From positions 1 through 43,884 of the forward strand of contig NZ_JAHZUY010000027.1 of the NCBI RefSeq assembly GCF_019458025.1: DNA of 43,884 nucleotides, read 5' to 3'. Every line of letters begins with the position of its first letter. Positions within the stretch are counted from its first letter, which is position 1. This document shows, piece after piece, positions 18,363 through 31,599 of this stretch. Made by a program: the position numbers and the translations under genes. Origin of the DNA: Caldovatus aquaticus (GTDB lineage Bacteria; Pseudomonadota; Alphaproteobacteria; Acetobacterales; Acetobacteraceae). The notes under the pieces are model-generated. The model searched no databases and had not been told where the DNA came from. It saw only the letters and a program-made list of their open reading frames with translations.

Positions 18363-18370
<8 letters not shown>
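17837..18370 (-). CDS. coaD: Phosphopantetheine adenylyltransferase
   Basis: A 177-residue nucleotidyltransferase. The N-terminal [16 protein letters not shown] contains the TxGH catalytic motif, followed by [30 protein letters not shown] and the C-terminal [15 protein letters not shown] block, all diagnostic of CoaD. It transfers AMP from ATP to 4'-phosphopantetheine, the penultimate step of coenzyme A synthesis. Its ATG lies inside the 3' end of gyrA (8-nt overlap), and its stop is 1 nt before the downstream cyclophilin ATG, so all three share a transcript. Length and motifs are complete. Confidence 0.96.
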
Positions 18371-21239
<2,869 letters not shown>

Positions 21240-21303
21240 GCTGTCGTCCTAGCCGAGAACTGCGGCCCGCCGCGCGAGGGCGGCGCCGGCGGGCCGGTGA
21301 ATG

Positions 21304-21816
21304 TCAGAACGGGATCTCGTCGTCCAGATCGGAGCCGCCCTTGGCGGGCCGGTCCCAGCCCTGCCGGCCGCCCCGCTCGCGCTCGCCGCCATAGCCGCCG
21401 CGGGACGGGCCGCCGGCCGGGGCGCCGCGCTCGTACTCGCCCGCCTCGGCCCCGCCGCCCTCGGCGCGGCTGTCGAGCAGCACCAGCTCGCCCCGGAAGC
21501 GCTGCAGCACGACCTCGGTCACGTAGCGCTCCTGGCCGTCCTTGTCGGTGTATTTGCGGGTCTGCAACGAACCCTCGAGATAGACCTTGCGGCCCTTGCG
21601 CAGGAACCGTTCCGCCACCTCGCCGAGCCGCTCGTTCCAGATCACCACGCGGTGCCATTCGGTCCGTTCCTGGCGCTCGTTGGTCTGGCGGTCGTTCCAG
21701 GTTTCCGAGGTGGCGACCCGCAGCTCGACGACCTTCTGCCCGCCCTGGGTATTCCGCACCTCCGGGTCCCGCCCCAGATTGCCCACCAGGATGACCTTGT
21801 TCACGCTGCCGGCCAT
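21304..21816 (-). CDS. ssb: Single-stranded DNA-binding protein
   Basis: A 170-residue SSB. The OB-fold region reads [29 protein letters not shown] and [17 protein letters not shown] Gly/Arg-rich flexible linker leads to the acidic tip DLDDEIPF that recruits partner proteins. It coats single-stranded DNA in replication, recombination and repair. The ATG at 21816 has the ribosome site AAGGAA about 8 nt upstream; the open frame beyond it is not part of the family. It is divergent from uvrA with an SOS box between them, and gyrA follows downstream. Confidence 0.96.
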   Translation of the reverse strand: MAGSVNKVILVGNLGRDPEVRNTQGGQKVVELRVATSETWNDRQTNERQERTEWHRVVIWNERLGEVAERFLRKGRKVYLEGSLQTRKYTDKDGQERYVTEVVLQRFRGELVLLDSRAEGGGAEAGEYERGAPAGGPSRGGYGGERERGGRQGWDRPAKGGSDLDDEIPF

Positions 21817-21981
21817 GCCGCACGGTTCCTTGCTCTCGCGCCACGACCCTAGCCCGGGGCGGGCCGTGCGGCCAGCCTGAGCCTGGACGGGGGGACCCCT
21901 CGCCACCACGCGGCGGGGCCCGGTCCGTCCGGGTCACGGGAACCCCTTCCCGCAACCCCCAATATGGTGCCAAATCGCCCG

Positions 21982-21996
21982 GAACACAACGCGAAC
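21982..21996. promoter_or_regulatory. LexA (SOS) box between ssb and uvrA
   Basis: GAAC-ACAACGC-GAAC is a perfect match to GAAC-N7-GAAC, the complement of GTTC-N7-GTTC, the direct-repeat LexA site known from alphaproteobacteria. It lies 45 nt before the uvrA start and 166 nt from the ssb start, so it most likely controls uvrA and perhaps also ssb. Confidence 0.75.
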
Positions 21997-22040
21997 CCGG
22001 CCGAGTCCGCCGGGCCGCCAACCCCCTCGATGGACCCACG

Positions 22041-24938
<2,898 letters not shown>

Positions 24939-24969
24939 GCGCGCCCCTCCGACGGCGCGGGCCGGGGCG

Positions 24970-25794
24970 TCAGGCCCGTCCGCGCAGCGCCGCCCAGGTG
25001 ACGGCGAGGCGATCCCCCAGCCCGCGGCCGGGCCGCGCGGCGGCGAGCCCGGCGCGCCGCAGGCGGCGCGCGTCGCGCCGCGCCAGCACCGCGGGCAGCG
25101 CCGCGGCGATCCAGGCGGCGGGCACCCGCCCGGCCGGCGGCGGCGCCAGCGCGGGACTGTCGAGCAGCGCCCGCGCCAGCGCCCGCCATCCCGGCGCCGC
25201 GGGATCGCGCGCCGCCGCCTCGGCGGACAGGCCATGGGCCGCGAGCAGATCGGCCGGCAGCAGGCACCACCCCTGTCGCGCCAGGGCCGGCGCGGCGCGC
25301 AGCACGCCCGCGGCGCCATAGGCCGCCCCGCGTGCCTCGAGGCCGGGCAGCGCCTCGGCCGGCGCCCCGAGCAGCCGCCCCGCCGCGATCGCGAAGCGGC
25401 CGGCGGTGCCGCGCAGATAGGCGTGAAACGACTCCTGCGTGGGGAAGGGGACCTCCTCCGCCTCCGCCGCGCGCGCATCGGCGAGGGCGATGAGGTCGGC
25501 GGCATCGAGCGCGCCGGCGCGGATCGCCACGGCGAGCGGCACCGCCACCTCATGGCGCGGCGGGGGAGCGCCGGCGGCCGCCGCCGCCACGGTGTCGCGC
25601 CACCATTGCAGGCGGATCAGCGCCGCCAGCGGGCGCGCGGCCACGGCGCGGACCCGCGCCAGCTCGGCGTTGTAGGCGATCAGCGCGAACAGCGCCTCGC
25701 GCCGCTCCGCCGGGGCGAAGAGCGCACAGAGGAAGCGGTCCGGGTCCTGCGCGCGCGCGAGGCGAGCGACCGGGGAGAGGGCGGGGGCGGCCAT
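24970..25794 (-). CDS. Squalene/phytoene synthase superfamily protein, NDUFAF6-like
   Basis: A 274-residue member of the trans-isoprenyl diphosphate synthase fold. It matches the mitochondrial complex I assembly factor NDUFAF6 rather than true synthases: DPDRFLCALFAPAERREALF, AYNAELARVR, LIRLQWWRDTV, HAYLRGTAGRFAIAAGRLLG and LRAAPALARQGWCLLPADLL. The Asp-rich DxxxD motifs that bind prenyl diphosphate in phytoene synthases are absent, so prenyl transfer is unlikely. A role in respiratory complex I assembly is inferred from the family. The ATG at 25794 was chosen because the homology starts right after it. It is convergent with uvrA (31 nt) and divergent from the sod gene. Confidence 0.78.
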   Translation of the reverse strand: MAAPALSPVARLARAQDPDRFLCALFAPAERREALFALIAYNAELARVRAVAARPLAALIRLQWWRDTVAAAAAGAPPPRHEVAVPLAVAIRAGALDAADLIALADARAAEAEEVPFPTQESFHAYLRGTAGRFAIAAGRLLGAPAEALPGLEARGAAYGAAGVLRAAPALARQGWCLLPADLLAAHGLSAEAAARDPAAPGWRALARALLDSPALAPPPAGRVPAAWIAAALPAVLARRDARRLRRAGLAAARPGRGLGDRLAVTWAALRGRA

Positions 25795-25916
25795 GCGCCG
25801 GCGCTCATGACGGCGTGGCGGCAACGGCGCAAGCGCCGCCGGCGAGGCGACGCGGACGGGATGCGGCGAAGGGCAGCGGCGCCTCTCGCCGCCCGGAGCG
25901 GCCACGCCGGCTTTGC

Positions 25917-25945
25917 TTGACGCCCCATCGGGCGACGCCTAGCTC
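25917..25945 (+). promoter_or_regulatory. Candidate promoter of the superoxide dismutase gene
   Basis: TTGACG at 25917-25922 is followed after 17 nt by TAGCTC (25940-25945), or after 16 nt by CTAGCT. This fits the alphaproteobacterial housekeeping pattern, and it lies about 75 nt upstream of the sod ATG. Confidence 0.4.
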
Positions 25946-26020
25946 TGCCCGCGGCGGCCGGGGGGCGCGAGGTCCGCCCGCCGCGCCCGCACGCAGCCAG
26001 AGAACACGGGAGAGACTCCG

Positions 26021-26659
26021 ATGCCCTTCAGCCTGCCGTCCTTGCCCTATTCCTACAACGCGCTGGCCGCCCGGGGCATGTGCCAGGAGACGCTGGAGCT
26101 GCACCACGGCAAGCACCATCAGGCCTACGTCACCGCGCTCAACGGCCTGATCGAGAGCAAGGGCCTGCAGGGCAAGACGCTCGAGCAGATCGTCGCCGAG
26201 GCCGGCCGGCAGGGCGCCGACGGCCTTCCCGTGCTGAACCAGGCGGGCCAGCACTGGAACCACTGCCTGTTCTGGCAGGTGATGTCGCCCGATGGCGGCG
26301 GCGACAAGCTGCCCGGGCACCTCGCCAGCAAGATCAACCAGGACTTCGGCGGCCTGGCGCAGTTCAAGGAGGCGTTCAAGCAGGCCGGCGTGACGCAGTT
26401 CGGCTCCGGCTGGGCGTGGCTGATCGTCGCGCCGGACGGCAAGCTCAGGGTGACGAAGACGCCGAACGGGGCGAACCCGATCTCGACCGGCGAGGGCACG
26501 CCGATCCTCGGCTGCGACGTGTGGGAGCACAGCTACTACCTGGACTTCCGCAACCGCCGGCCGGACTACCTGCAGAACTTCCTCGACTGGCTGGTGAACT
26601 GGGAGGCGGTGGCGACCTTCCTGCAGCAGGGCGGGATGAAGACCGGCCAGAGCGCCTGA
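26021..26659 (+). CDS. sodB: Superoxide dismutase, iron type
   Basis: A 212-residue Fe/Mn superoxide dismutase. The four metal ligands are seen in LHHGKHHQAYV (His), GQHWNHCLFW (His) and CDVWEHSYYLDFRN (Asp and His). The Gln just before the WNH motif and the absence of a later Gln in the NGANPI loop are features of iron enzymes; manganese or cambialistic use cannot be excluded. It converts superoxide to oxygen and hydrogen peroxide in the cytoplasm. A GGGAGAG ribosome site precedes the ATG, and a candidate promoter lies at 25917. It stands alone and is convergent with the YeeE/YedE genes. Confidence 0.95.
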   Translation: MPFSLPSLPYSYNALAARGMCQETLELHHGKHHQAYVTALNGLIESKGLQGKTLEQIVAEAGRQGADGLPVLNQAGQHWNHCLFWQVMSPDGGGDKLPGHLASKINQDFGGLAQFKEAFKQAGVTQFGSGWAWLIVAPDGKLRVTKTPNGANPISTGEGTPILGCDVWEHSYYLDFRNRRPDYLQNFLDWLVNWEAVATFLQQGGMKTGQSA

Positions 26660-26676
26660 GCCGCAGCGGCGCGTCA

Positions 26677-26761
26677 CGCTGCGCCCGCAGGGGAGGGGGG
26701 AGTTCGCCGACGGCTCAGCGGAGGGCGAGAAGCACCGCGCTGCGCCCGCAGAGGAGGGGGG
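26677..26761. repeat. Two 24-bp direct repeats, 61 bp apart
   Basis: CGCTGCGCCCGCAG followed by a G-rich run occurs at 26677-26700 and 26738-26761 with one mismatch in 24 positions. The two copies lie in the spacer after sodB, just before a terminator-like hairpin. Two copies are too few for any array; it is probably a small local duplication. Confidence 0.6.
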
Positions 26762-26785
26762 GGCCGGCCGCACGGCCCGGCCCCC
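26759..26785. terminator. Strong GC hairpin between convergent genes
   Basis: GGGGGCCGGCC (26759-26769) pairs with GGCCCGGCCCCC (26774-26785) across a 4-nt loop with a single bulged base. It lies between sodB and the convergent YeeE/YedE gene and can serve both directions. No T-run is present. Confidence 0.55.
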
Positions 26786-26792
26786 TCGCCCT

Positions 26793-27419
26793 TCACTCGG
26801 CCGGAAGCGCGCGCCCCGCATGCGGCGACGCGGCGCCGGCCGCGGGCGGCAGCAGCCCATCGGCCGCATCCCCCAGTTCCGTCCTCCAGGGACGCCACCG
26901 CTCCATCGTCCAGAGGACGAGCGAAAGCGGCACCGCGACGGCAAGCGCGAGCGGCCAGAACGGCACGCCAAGCACAACGTCGAGCGTCAGCTTGCCCTGC
27001 CCGCCGGCGGCAAGCCACGGCGCCAGGGCCGGCTCGGCGTAGATGAAGGTCACGGCGCCGAGCAGCCCGCCCGCCAGGGTGAACCAAGCGTCCCGGTAGC
27101 CGGCACCGATCTGCACGAGCACGGTGCCGGGGCAGGCCCCTGCCAGCGCGATCCCGGCGCCGAGCACCAGGCCGCCGACCAGGTCGGCCACGGGCAGCGT
27201 TGCCTTGGGCGCGAGCTTCGCCCAGCCGAACCCGGTCAGGACCGCGAGCACCACCAGCCCGGCGGCGACGCCGGCGAGGAAGACGCGCAGCATCAGGAAG
27301 TTCCGGAGCTGGAACTGGCCGACGATCACTGCCGGCTCGAACACCCGGCTCTTCTCGAGCAGGAAGCCGAACACCACGCCCATGGCGAGGCCAAGCAGAA
27401 CGGCGGAAAACACGGACAT
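26793..27419 (-). CDS. YeeE/YedE family membrane protein, second half of a split sulfur-compound transporter
   Basis: A 208-residue protein with four to five hydrophobic segments. The conserved family block GAGIALAGACPGTVLVQIGAG carries the cysteine that, in the thiosulfate channel YeeE, lies on the transport path. The N-terminus MSVFSAVLLGLAMGVVFGFLLEKSRVF is typical of the PmpB-like half. It is encoded 15 nt after its partner at 27435, so the two probably form one heteromeric or pseudo-dimeric channel for thiosulfate or a related sulfur species. No sulfurtransferase, persulfide dioxygenase or ArsR-type repressor gene is adjacent, as often seen elsewhere. The C-terminal 25 residues are low-complexity. 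Confidence 0.85.
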   Translation of the reverse strand: MSVFSAVLLGLAMGVVFGFLLEKSRVFEPAVIVGQFQLRNFLMLRVFLAGVAAGLVVLAVLTGFGWAKLAPKATLPVADLVGGLVLGAGIALAGACPGTVLVQIGAGYRDAWFTLAGGLLGAVTFIYAEPALAPWLAAGGQGKLTLDVVLGVPFWPLALAVAVPLSLVLWTMERWRPWRTELGDAADGLLPPAAGAASPHAGRALPAE

Positions 27420-27434
27420 CGTCGCCTCCCTTCC

Positions 27435-27950
27435 TCAGCGCACCGGCCGGAACAGCATCGCGGTGGCGATGCCGCCGGCGAACATCGCGCCCACGGCGAT
27501 GAAGGATCCGATGGCGAGCTGCGCCATGCCCGACAGGCCGTGGCCCGAGGTGCAGCCATCGGCGATGCGCGCGCCGAGCAGCATCAGGAAGCCGCCGGCG
27601 AAGGCCATGGCGAAGCGGCCGCCGGGGCCGACGCCGGCGATCCGCTGCCAGACCGGGGCGATGCCGCGGCGCCGCGCGCCGGAGAGCGAGGCCGACAGCA
27701 GCGCGCCGAGCGCGATGCCGGCGACCAGCGCCACCTGCCACCAGTTCTTCGCGCCGCTGAGGTGCGCCGCGGCGTAGCGGAGGGCGCGGACGCCCGGATC
27801 GAACACCTCGGCCAGGGTGGCGCCGACCGTGACGTAGGAGGAGGACGCGCCGAGCGCCGTGCCGAGGAAAAGGAAGGCGGGGATCTGCAGCAGCCCGATC
27901 GCCGCTCCCGCCAGATAGGGCGACCAGGCCTTCTCGGTGAGGCGTGGCAT
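27435..27950 (-). CDS. YeeE/YedE family membrane protein, first half of a split sulfur-compound transporter
   Basis: A 171-residue membrane protein with the other family signature, GARIADGCTSGHGLSGMAQLAIGS, whose Cys is the counterpart of the substrate-path cysteine in YeeE. The N-terminal segment PYLAGAAIGLLQIPAFLFLG is the usual first helix of the PmpA-like half. The ATG at 27950 (MPRLTEKAWS) was preferred because AAGGG lies 10 nt upstream. An in-frame ATG at 27965 would add five residues. Two FixK-like boxes lie 79-111 nt upstream, so expression may rise under low oxygen. The downstream gene encodes the partner half. Confidence 0.85.
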   Translation of the reverse strand: MPRLTEKAWSPYLAGAAIGLLQIPAFLFLGTALGASSSYVTVGATLAEVFDPGVRALRYAAAHLSGAKNWWQVALVAGIALGALLSASLSGARRRGIAPVWQRIAGVGPGGRFAMAFAGGFLMLLGARIADGCTSGHGLSGMAQLAIGSFIAVGAMFAGGIATAMLFRPVR

Positions 27951-27965
27951 TGCGGAACCCTTCAT

Positions 27966-28304
27966 GCCTGCAGCCGGCGGGCTTGCCGGCCATGGCCGCA
28001 ACGCTGCTCCCCGGGCCCGTACCCGGCCTTGATTCAGCGCAACCGGCTTGACCCGGCGCAATCAGGAGGGCGCGAGCGCCGCCGCGCGGGCGATGCCGGG
28101 GGTGGGGGGCGGCGGATGCCAGGACGCGCCTGCGGCTGTCCGGGGGCCGCGGCCCGGGCGGGCGCCTTGAGCCGCTGGGCCGGCCTCCCGGGCGCCCGGC
28201 GGTATCCCGGCCGCGCCGCACGGCGGCGGGCGCCGGGTGCGGGACGGCGGGAGCGCCGGCGGAGGGGAGGGAGCGCGCCGGGCGCGGCGGCGATCGCCGC
28301 CGCC
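27966..28304. other. Intergenic stretch upstream of the YeeE/YedE pair
   Basis: It contains the hairpin GCCGGC-GGGCTT-GCCGGC at 27973-27990 in the leader of the transporter genes and the two FixK-like boxes at 28029-28061. The remaining 28062-28304 is low-complexity GC-rich sequence downstream of yajC, without a recognisable gene. Confidence 0.5.
28029..28061 (-). promoter_or_regulatory. Two tandem FixK/FNR-like boxes
   Basis: TTGATTCAGCGCAA (28029-28042) and TTGACCCGGCGCAA (28048-28061) each fit the TTG(A/C)-N6-(T/G)CAA pattern described for FixK2 of Bradyrhizobium. They are spaced exactly 19 bp apart. They lie 79-111 nt upstream of the YeeE/YedE start. Placement suggests oxygen-linked control, but the sites deviate from a perfect FNR palindrome in one arm. 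Confidence 0.4.
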
Positions 28305-28688
28305 TCAGCCCGCCTTCGCGGCGGATTCGCCCGTGGCGCCCTCCGGCCGGATCACGCTGCTGATGGTGCCGCGCACCACCGTCACCCGCACGTTCGGGGC
28401 GATCTCCACCTCGATCTCGTCGGAGTTGTCGCGCACGTTGGTGATCCGCCCGACGATGCCGCCCCCGGTGACGATCCGGTCGTTGCGCTTGAGCGAGGCG
28501 AGCATCTCGCGATGCTCCTTCATCTTCTTCTGCTGCGGGCGGATCAGCACGAAGTAGAACACGCCGAAGATCAGCAGGAGCGGCATCAGCTGGAGCAGCA
28601 CGTCGCCTCCGCCCCCGGCCGCCTGCGCATGCGCCGGCGCGATCGCGAGCGGGATCCAGGCGAGGGTGGTCCAGAGCAGCGTCCACAT
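28305..28688 (-). CDS. yajC: Preprotein translocase accessory subunit YajC
   Basis: A 127-residue protein. A first hydrophobic stretch ending in AHAQAAGGG is followed by the YajC membrane helix LLQLMPLLLIFGVFYFVLI, the hallmark RPQQKKMKEHREMLASLK and the beta-rich tail NDRIVTGGGIVGRITNV. YajC accompanies SecDF in the Sec translocon at the inner membrane. The extra N-terminal segment (residues 1-23) looks like a cleavable signal or an additional helix, which is longer than in enterobacterial YajC. It is divergent from the DUF815 ATPase gene, an arrangement I recall from other alphaproteobacteria. secD/secF are not in the window. Confidence 0.93.
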   Translation of the reverse strand: MWTLLWTTLAWIPLAIAPAHAQAAGGGGDVLLQLMPLLLIFGVFYFVLIRPQQKKMKEHREMLASLKRNDRIVTGGGIVGRITNVRDNSDEIEVEIAPNVRVTVVRGTISSVIRPEGATGESAAKAG

Positions 28689-28870
28689 GGCGGGTCCGGC
28701 GTCCCTAGTGATGCGGTCCGCCGTCGCGCCGGGGAGGCTTGCCGGCGCAGGCGGTTTGCGGGGAAAAGGCAGCGCACCCTAGCCGCCCGCCCCCGCCCGT
28801 CAATACCGCTCCGCCTCCGCGCCGCGCGCGCCACCGAACCGGACGACACACCGACAGAGCGACCCGACCG

Positions 28871-29737
28871 ATGAGCGATCCCAGCCTGCTCCCCGCCCTC
28901 GAACGCATCGCCGCGGCGCTCGAGCGCCTCGCGCCGCCCGCCCCGCCGCCGCCCGACCTCGGCGCCGCCGACGCCTTCGTCTGGCACCCGCGCCCCGCGC
29001 CGCGGCTCGCCCCGGTGCGCCGTGTCGCCGCAGTGCCGATCGAGCTGCTGCAGGGGGTGGACCGGCAGAAGGCGATCCTGCTCGAGAACACGCTGCGCTT
29101 CGCGCGCGGCCTGCCGGCCAACAACGTCATGCTCTGGGGCGCGCGCGGGATGGGCAAGTCCTCGCTGGTCAAGGCCGCGCACGCGGCCTGCAACGCCGAG
29201 GTGCCGGGCTCCCTCGCGCTGATCGAGATCCACCGCGAGGACATCCGCACCCTGCCCGAGCTGCTCGACATCCTGCGCGGCCAGCCCAGGCGCTGCCTCG
29301 TGTTCTGCGACGACCTCTCGTTCGAGCGCGAGGACACCGACTACAAGGCGCTCAAGAGCGTGCTCGAGGGCGGCATCGAGGGGCGGCCGCCGAACGTGCT
29401 GTTCTACGCCACCTCCAACCGCCGCCACCTGATGCCGCGCGACATGATCGAGAACGAGCGCAGCACCGCGATCAACCCCGCCGAGGCGGTGGAGGAGAAG
29501 GTCTCGCTCAGCGACCGCTTCGGCCTGTGGATCGGCTTCCACAATTGCGACCAGGAGACCTACTTCGCGATGGTCGAGGGCTATGCGCGCGCCTTCGGCC
29601 TGCCGATCGGGGCCGAGGAGCTGCGCCGCGCCGCCAACGAGTGGTCGGTCACGCGCGGCGCGCGCTCGGGCCGCGTCGCCTGGCAGTGCATCCAGGACCT
29701 CGCGGGGCGGCTCGGCGTGCCGATCCCCGGGGCGTAG
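28871..29737 (+). CDS. DUF815 family AAA+ ATPase
   Basis: A 288-residue P-loop ATPase. Walker A is in WGARGMGKSSLVKA, Walker B in RRCLVFCDDLSFE, and the sensor-like YATSNRRHLMPRD follows, with the family C-terminal block NEWSVTRGARSGRVAWQ. These identify the DUF815/COG2607 family, whose cellular role is not established. The ATG at 28871 is preferred over upstream starts because the N-terminal helix (MSDPSLLPALERIAAALERL) fits the family. It is transcribed away from yajC, with 182 nt between the starts that should hold both promoters. Confidence 0.9.
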   Translation: MSDPSLLPALERIAAALERLAPPAPPPPDLGAADAFVWHPRPAPRLAPVRRVAAVPIELLQGVDRQKAILLENTLRFARGLPANNVMLWGARGMGKSSLVKAAHAACNAEVPGSLALIEIHREDIRTLPELLDILRGQPRRCLVFCDDLSFEREDTDYKALKSVLEGGIEGRPPNVLFYATSNRRHLMPRDMIENERSTAINPAEAVEEKVSLSDRFGLWIGFHNCDQETYFAMVEGYARAFGLPIGAEELRRAANEWSVTRGARSGRVAWQCIQDLAGRLGVPIPGA

Positions 29738-29919
29738 CGCGCGCCGACCGCCTCGGGCCGCGCCGGCGGCGGCCACGCCGGACGCCCGGCGACGCGATGC
29801 CGTCGGCACGGCCGGGAAGCGGGCGCGCCGTGCCGCCCGTCGCGTTGCCGGCCCGGGGGAGGCCGACTAGCATCGCCGCCGCGAGGCGTCGTTGGCGGCG
29901 CGCACGGAGGAAGCGGCGG

Positions 29920-31596
29920 ATGAAGGTGTACCAGGCGATCGCCGAGGCGATCGTGGCGGAGGATACGGGCCCGATCTTCGGCCTGATGGGCGACGGCAAC
30001 ATGTCGCTCTGGAGCGTGCTCGGGAGGGATCCGCGCGTGCGCATGGTCTCCTCGCGCCACGAGGCGGCGGCGGTCTCCATGGCCGACGGGCATTTCCGGG
30101 CCACCGGCCGGATCGGCGTCGCCACCGTCACCTGCGGGCCCGGCCTGACGCAGTGCGGCACCTCGCTGGTCTGCGCGGCGCGCAACCGCTCGGCGCTGGT
30201 GCTGATCGCGGGCGAGGTGCCGCAGGGCGCGAAGAACCGGATGCAGGGCCTGGACCAGCGCCGCTTCGCCGAGGCCTGCGAGGCCCGCTACTTCACCATC
30301 ACCGGCCCCGACGCCCTCGCCGAGGAGATTGCCGAGGCCTTCTACGCCGCGCGCGTCCATCGCGGCCCGGTCGTGCTCGGCCTGCCGATGGACATCCAGG
30401 AGCGCAGCTTCGACTGGGACTTCGCCTACCGCCCCTCGACCGACTTCCTCCCCCCGCTGGCGCCGGCGCCGAGCGAGGAGGCGCTGGAGGCGGTGGTGGA
30501 GAAGCTCGCCGCGGCCGAACGGCCGGTGATCGTCGCCGGGCGCGGCGCGCGCTACGCCGGGGCGAAGGAGGAGATCCTCCGCCTCGCCGACCGCGTCGGC
30601 GCGCTGCTCGCCACCTCGCTGCAGGCGAAGGGGCTGTTCGCCGGCCATCCCTGGGACGTCGGCATCGCCGGCACCTTCGCCAGCGCGCCGACCGAGGCGC
30701 TGATGGCGGAGGCCGACTTCGTCCTCGGCGTCGGCGCCGAACTCGGCTACTACACAAGCGAGGGCGGCCTGCTCTTCCCGCAGGCCGAGGTCGCGCGCAT
30801 CGACATCCGCCCGGCGCCGGAGGAGATCGGCGTGCTGCCCGGCCTCTACCTGCGCGCCGACGCGCGGAAGGCGGTGGCCGCGATCAACGAGCGGCTGGAG
30901 CGGCGCCAGGTGCGCAAGCAGGGCTTCCGCACCCCGGCCGCGCGCGCGGTGCTCGACGCGCCGCCGCACCAGTATCCGAAGCCGGAGGACGGCCTCGATC
31001 CGCGCGCGCTGATGCGCAGCCTGGGGCCCGCCCTGCCGCCGGACGTGCTGATCACCTGCGGCGTCGGGCACTTCTTCTCCTTCCCGGCGATGTATCTCGC
31101 CGTGCCGGAGGGCGGCGACATCCGCTTCTCCTCGCAGTTCGGCTCGATCGGCCAGGGGCTCAGCCTCGCGATCGGCGTCGGCGTCGCCACCCCCGGGCGG
31201 CCGCACCTGCTGATCGAGGGCGACGGCAGCCTGATGATGTACCTGCAGGAGCTCGACACGGTGGTGCGCGAGAAGATGCAGCTCACCATCCTGGTGATGA
31301 ACGACGCCGGCTTCGGCGCCGAGGTGCACAAGCTGCGCGCCAAGGGCATGGACCAGACGCTCGCGCAGTGGCAGTCGCCCGATTTCGTCGCCCTCGCGCG
31401 CGCCTTCGGCGGCGACGGCGTGCGGCTGCAGCGCGAGGCCGACGTCGGCGACGCGGTGCGGCGCGGCTTCGTGCGGGGCGGCCTGTTCGTCGTCGACGCC
31501 CGCGTCTCGCCGAGCACGGTGAGCGATCCCTACAGCAAGATCCATTTCGGCAAGCCGAACACGGCGCCGCTGCTGCGCCCCGCCGCGGTGGGCTGA
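29920..31596 (+). CDS. ThDP-dependent enzyme of the acetolactate synthase superfamily (first of three)
   Basis: A 558-residue protein with the three-domain layout of the AHAS/benzoylformate decarboxylase superfamily. The N-terminal pyrimidine-binding domain carries the activating Glu in SSRHEAAAVSMADGHFRATG. The central domain follows at about 190-330. The C-terminal pyrophosphate domain has EGDGSLMMYLQEL...VMNDAGFG, the GDG-x-N magnesium motif. No regulatory small subunit gene is nearby and the sequence is not close to IlvB, so a 2-oxo acid decarboxylase, carboligase or acyl-CoA lyase role is possible. A good GGAGG lies 9 nt before the ATG. The CoxG-like gene starts 3 nt after its stop, so the two form an operon. 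Confidence 0.88.
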   Translation: MKVYQAIAEAIVAEDTGPIFGLMGDGNMSLWSVLGRDPRVRMVSSRHEAAAVSMADGHFRATGRIGVATVTCGPGLTQCGTSLVCAARNRSALVLIAGEVPQGAKNRMQGLDQRRFAEACEARYFTITGPDALAEEIAEAFYAARVHRGPVVLGLPMDIQERSFDWDFAYRPSTDFLPPLAPAPSEEALEAVVEKLAAAERPVIVAGRGARYAGAKEEILRLADRVGALLATSLQAKGLFAGHPWDVGIAGTFASAPTEALMAEADFVLGVGAELGYYTSEGGLLFPQAEVARIDIRPAPEEIGVLPGLYLRADARKAVAAINERLERRQVRKQGFRTPAARAVLDAPPHQYPKPEDGLDPRALMRSLGPALPPDVLITCGVGHFFSFPAMYLAVPEGGDIRFSSQFGSIGQGLSLAIGVGVATPGRPHLLIEGDGSLMMYLQELDTVVREKMQLTILVMNDAGFGAEVHKLRAKGMDQTLAQWQSPDFVALARAFGGDGVRLQREADVGDAVRRGFVRGGLFVVDARVSPSTVSDPYSKIHFGKPNTAPLLRPAAVG

Positions 31597-31599
31597 GCC

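Noticed and set aside
26677-26761. Start of a CRISPR or other repeat array
   Set aside because: Only two G-rich copies are present, with no third unit, no uniform spacers and no cas genes.
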